Assembly (NCBI RefSeq): GCF_007846085.1
Contig: NZ_VOEJ01000002.1
Span: 489,447-553,446, forward strand
DNA: 64,000 nucleotides
Direction of reading: 5' to 3'
Source: Mucilaginibacter pallidiroseus
GTDB taxonomy: Bacteria; Bacteroidota; Bacteroidia; Sphingobacteriales; Sphingobacteriaceae
Below the pieces are notes generated by a model, which had not been told where the DNA came from, did not search any database, and saw only the letters and a list, made by a program, of their open reading frames with translations. Below, one piece after another: positions 61,971 to 64,000 of the stretch; the stretch's first letter is position 1; every line of letters begins with the position of its first letter. Position numbers and translations under genes: made by a program.

Positions 61971-62750
61971 ATGACATTAGTAAAGGCAAAGAAACATTTA
62001 GGACAGCACTTTTTAACCGATAAAAATATTGCCTCCAAAATTGTTGACAGCCTAAAGCCCAATGGCCGGTACGGCCAGGTGCTTGAAGTTGGCCCGGGCA
62101 TGGGCATTTTGTCCGATTTCCTGCTGCAGAAAACCGAATATGAGGTCTTTTTGATCGATATCGATACCGAATCGTACGAGTTTTTGCATAAAAAATACCC
62201 CCAACTGCAGCAACGCTTAATTAACGCTGACTTTTTGGAGCTTGACTTTTCGGCCACTTTCGAAGATAAACTGGCCGTTATAGGTAACTTTCCGTACAAT
62301 ATATCTTCACAGATACTTTTTAAGATATTGGATAACCGCCACCTGGTGCCCGAGGTTGTGGGCATGTTTCAAAAAGAAGTTGCAGAACGTTGCGCAGCCA
62401 AACCGGGTAGTAAGGAGTATGGAATACTCAGCGTATTTTTGCAGGCCTATTATAAGGTAGAGTATTTGTTTACGGTAAAAGCCGGCGTATTTAACCCGCC
62501 ACCAAAAGTATTATCGGCTGTAATACGCCTTACGCGCAACGCCGTGGCAGAACTTGACTGCGACGAAAAGCTGTTTTGGCAAGTGGTAAAGGCCGGTTTT
62601 AACCAACGCCGCAAAACGTTACGCAATGCGCTTTCATCACTTATTAATAAAGAGAATATGGCTGATAATACTACGCTCGACCTGCGCGCCGAACGCCTGA
62701 GCGTAGCTGACTTTGTAAAGCTAACAAAAGAGATAGCGGAGAATCGCTAA
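61971..62750 (+). CDS. rsmA: 16S rRNA dimethyladenosine transferase
   Basis: 259 aa. It dimethylates two adenines in helix 45 of 16S rRNA, a late 30S assembly step. KKHLGQHFLTD, the SAM-binding LEVGPGMGILSD (38-49), the NFPY tetrad (106-109) and FNPPPKVLSAVIRL are typical. The ATG at 61971 is used. It overlaps the convergent EcsC-like gene by 4 bp. The divergent pdxA gene is a common neighbour (pdxA-rsmA/ksgA). Confidence 0.97.
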   Translation: MTLVKAKKHLGQHFLTDKNIASKIVDSLKPNGRYGQVLEVGPGMGILSDFLLQKTEYEVFLIDIDTESYEFLHKKYPQLQQRLINADFLELDFSATFEDKLAVIGNFPYNISSQILFKILDNRHLVPEVVGMFQKEVAERCAAKPGSKEYGILSVFLQAYYKVEYLFTVKAGVFNPPPKVLSAVIRLTRNAVAELDCDEKLFWQVVKAGFNQRRKTLRNALSSLINKENMADNTTLDLRAERLSVADFVKLTKEIAENR

Positions 62751-63307
62751 TCAATCTTAATAATCTTTTTAGGATCGGGATATAGCTCTTTAACCTTTTC
62801 GGCCATGCGTTTTACAAAAATGTAGTTGGTTGTACCACCTATTACTGCGCCCACAACCGGTATTAGCCTTTCGGCGGTACGAACGCCAAATGCAAGCAGC
62901 AGTTTTTCGGCAATGCTTTCCATCATGGTTTTACTTACGGCTACACCTGCTTCAATTTTAAAAGAAGTGGCTACAAGCGACATAAAGTCATCAAAGCCAA
63001 TACGGTAGCTACCCTTATTGTAATACATGATGGCCATGGTTACCCTAAATTGCTGGGTTATGAGGTTTACAAAATCTACCGGCATACCCACTATCATGGT
63101 AAGTACGCCGCCTGTACCTGCAATAGCTCCTGTACCTGCAGCTATGTAAGCACACTGGTTAATAAACTTATCAAGCCCCATGGTGTCCACACCTTTTTTT
63201 ATGCTGAGCTGATCTATATTATTAAAAATATTTCTGAAGCCATCAGTTGATAGCTTTTCGGTAAACTCCTTTATGCTGACACGGGCCTTTTTAAACGGAA
63301 CTAACAT
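62747..63307 (-). CDS. EcsC-domain protein
   Basis: 186 aa. An EcsC family core: hydrophobic glycine-rich AAGTGAIAGTGGVLTMIVGMPVDFVNLITQQFRVTMAIMYYNKGSY and RLIPVVGAVIGGTTNYIFVKRMA. These two hydrophobic hairpins are likely to be membrane-associated. EcsC is named after a B. subtilis ABC-transport operon but its role is unknown. No ABC genes are nearby. The ATG at 63305-63307 is the earliest good start. Confidence 0.83.
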   Translation of the reverse strand: MLVPFKKARVSIKEFTEKLSTDGFRNIFNNIDQLSIKKGVDTMGLDKFINQCAYIAAGTGAIAGTGGVLTMIVGMPVDFVNLITQQFRVTMAIMYYNKGSYRIGFDDFMSLVATSFKIEAGVAVSKTMMESIAEKLLLAFGVRTAERLIPVVGAVIGGTTNYIFVKRMAEKVKELYPDPKKIIKID

Positions 63308-63436
63308 TGCTTTGATTTATATACCATTCTAATACCATTTACGTGCCAATTTGATAATCTACTATGATGTTTGACCAAGACTCTGTCGGCAAATACATGT
63401 CCGCTGCTTTAAATACGCAAGGAAAATACATTCCAT

Positions 63437-63522
63437 GTCATTGCGAGCAGCGCAGCGACGTGGCAATCATGTCGCCTGATTATTCAACGCTAGGAGATTG
63501 CCACGCTATCGATCGCAATGAC
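63437..63522. repeat. REP-like palindromic element (GTCATTGCGA family), intact
   Basis: GTCATTGCGA at 63437-63446 and TCGCAATGAC at 63513-63522 are perfect terminal inverted repeats. Internal CGTGGCAATC and GATTGCCACG also pair, giving an 86-bp two-stem element. It occupies much of the 281-nt gap between the EcsC and NagB-like genes. Confidence 0.75.
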
Positions 63523-63538
63523 ATAATGTTACGAACGC

Positions 63539-63567
63539 AAAAGAGCCGCTAAGTTTAGCAGCTCTTT
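63539..63567 (-). terminator. Intrinsic terminator of the NagB-like gene
   Basis: AAAAGAGC ... GCTCTTT with inner GCTAA/TTAGC pairing and two bulged bases, about 22 nt beyond the stop at 63589. Several T-residues follow on the - strand. Confidence 0.75.
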
Positions 63568-63588
63568 CTGTTGAAATGTATGTATTGC

Positions 63589-64000
63589 TTAAAACTCGTA
63601 TCGTACGAAGGCTTCCATGGCAGCGTACTCTGCAAGGCCAAGCTTGTCATAAGCCTGGGCAGTTTCGCGGTTGCGGTCCTCGGCACGTACCCAAAACTCC
63701 CTTGCATCATCACCCGGGAAAACAGGCAGGTCCTTTTGCGACTGGTGCTTGAAGATGGCATGGCGCTTACGGATCACCTCGGCAGGTGACAGCGGCACAG
63801 CCATCTCGATCTCATGCGTCGGGAACTCCTGCCATGCGCCGCGGTACAGCCACATCCAGCAGTCTTTTACCCAGTCTTCGGTTTCCTTCAAACGGGTTAA
63901 GGCAGCCAGGATAATGTTGAAGCATACGATGTGCGTCCCGTTAGGGTCGGCAAAGTCGCCCGCTGCAAATACCTGGTGAGGCTTTATCTTTTGCAGCAGC
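63589..64000 (-). CDS. nagB: C-terminal part of a long NagB-like glucosamine-6-phosphate deaminase
   Basis: 136 C-terminal residues are in the window and the gene continues past the right edge. The readable sequence (KPHQVFAAGDFADPNGTH, then WLYRGAWQEFPTHEIEMAVPL and IFKHQSQKDLPVFPGDDAREFWVRAEDRN) matches the end of the roughly 640-aa Bacteroidota NagB proteins, in which an isomerase/deaminase domain is fused to a PIG-L/LmbE-type domain. The visible His/Asp residues belong to that second domain. The enzyme would make fructose-6-phosphate and ammonia from glucosamine-6-phosphate. The frame stays open upstream of an in-frame TTG (63891) that could be mistaken for a start. Confidence 0.82.
   Translation of the reverse strand, partial: LLQKIKPHQVFAAGDFADPNGTHIVCFNIILAALTRLKETEDWVKDCWMWLYRGAWQEFPTHEIEMAVPLSPAEVIRKRHAIFKHQSQKDLPVFPGDDAREFWVRAEDRNRETAQAYDKLGLAEYAAMEAFVRYEF

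Noticed and set aside
63589..63891. Complete 100-aa protein starting at TTG 63891
   Set aside because: The frame stays open to the window edge and the added residues match the C-terminal domain of long NagB proteins, so this is a partial gene.

Overview
The window reads as chromosome from a Bacteroidota, most likely a Sphingobacteriaceae member close to Mucilaginibacter or Pedobacter. The evidence is the promoter style (TAnnTTTG -7 boxes, often with no visible Shine-Dalgarno), two carboxypeptidase-like-domain/TonB-dependent receptors, gldD, a PafA-type phosphatase, a NagB protein with a long C-terminal extension, and families of short dispersed hairpin repeats typical of these genomes. The genus is inferred from general resemblance. 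No phage, integrase, transposase, CRISPR array, rRNA or tRNA was seen.

Layout. 1-6.9 kb: alpha/beta hydrolase (cut by the left edge), an orphan gene, dipeptide epimerase, a conserved unknown, rhomboid protease, M14 carboxypeptidase, MmcQ/YjbR protein and an outer-membrane barrel. 7-20.5 kb: pepT, a GAF-SpoIIE phosphatase, a GT2 transferase paired with a YbhN-like membrane protein, dienelactone hydrolase, a PQQ-type sugar dehydrogenase, a SNF2 ATPase, an acyltransferase behind dapF, and a DegP/DegQ protease. 20.5-27.6 kb: a REP-like pair, the rimP-nusA-infB operon, and an Lrp regulator divergent from an EamA exporter. 27.6-34.3 kb: DPP-IV-like peptidase, GNAT, a ThiE-like protein, PafA-like phosphatase and an SGNH lipoprotein. 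34.4-38.9 kb: a TPP-riboswitch operon with a TonB receptor, a PnuC/PnuT transporter and an acyl-CoA-dehydrogenase-like flavoprotein. 39-44.9 kb: gldD-aroE, a methyltransferase, a glycosyltransferase and tex. 45-49.3 kb: a TonB receptor divergent from a DtxR-family regulator, then a DUF4198-like protein. 49.3-59.2 kb: lutB-DHFR-like, rpiB-M28 peptidase, tatC, and the fatty-acid operon yceD-rpmF-plsX-fabH-accB-accC. 59.4-64 kb: DUF5009 protein, pdxA, rsmA, EcsC protein and the C-terminus of a NagB-like deaminase.

Most interesting signals. The TPP aptamer upstream of the 38.6-kb receptor keeps its conserved boxes, but about 93 nt sit between its P2 and P4 strands. That insert is largely tandem 7-mers (NNACTTT facing GCTTAAA). 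A second 7-periodic inverted element lies at 59.29-59.44 kb. The third gene of the TPP operon is a flavoprotein where a thiamine-handling enzyme would be expected. A perfect 15-bp inverted repeat with a DtxR-box-like core lies between the divergent metal regulator and TonB receptor. A candidate folded leader precedes pdxA. Several -7 boxes end 4-6 nt before the start codon, which suggests leaderless mRNAs.
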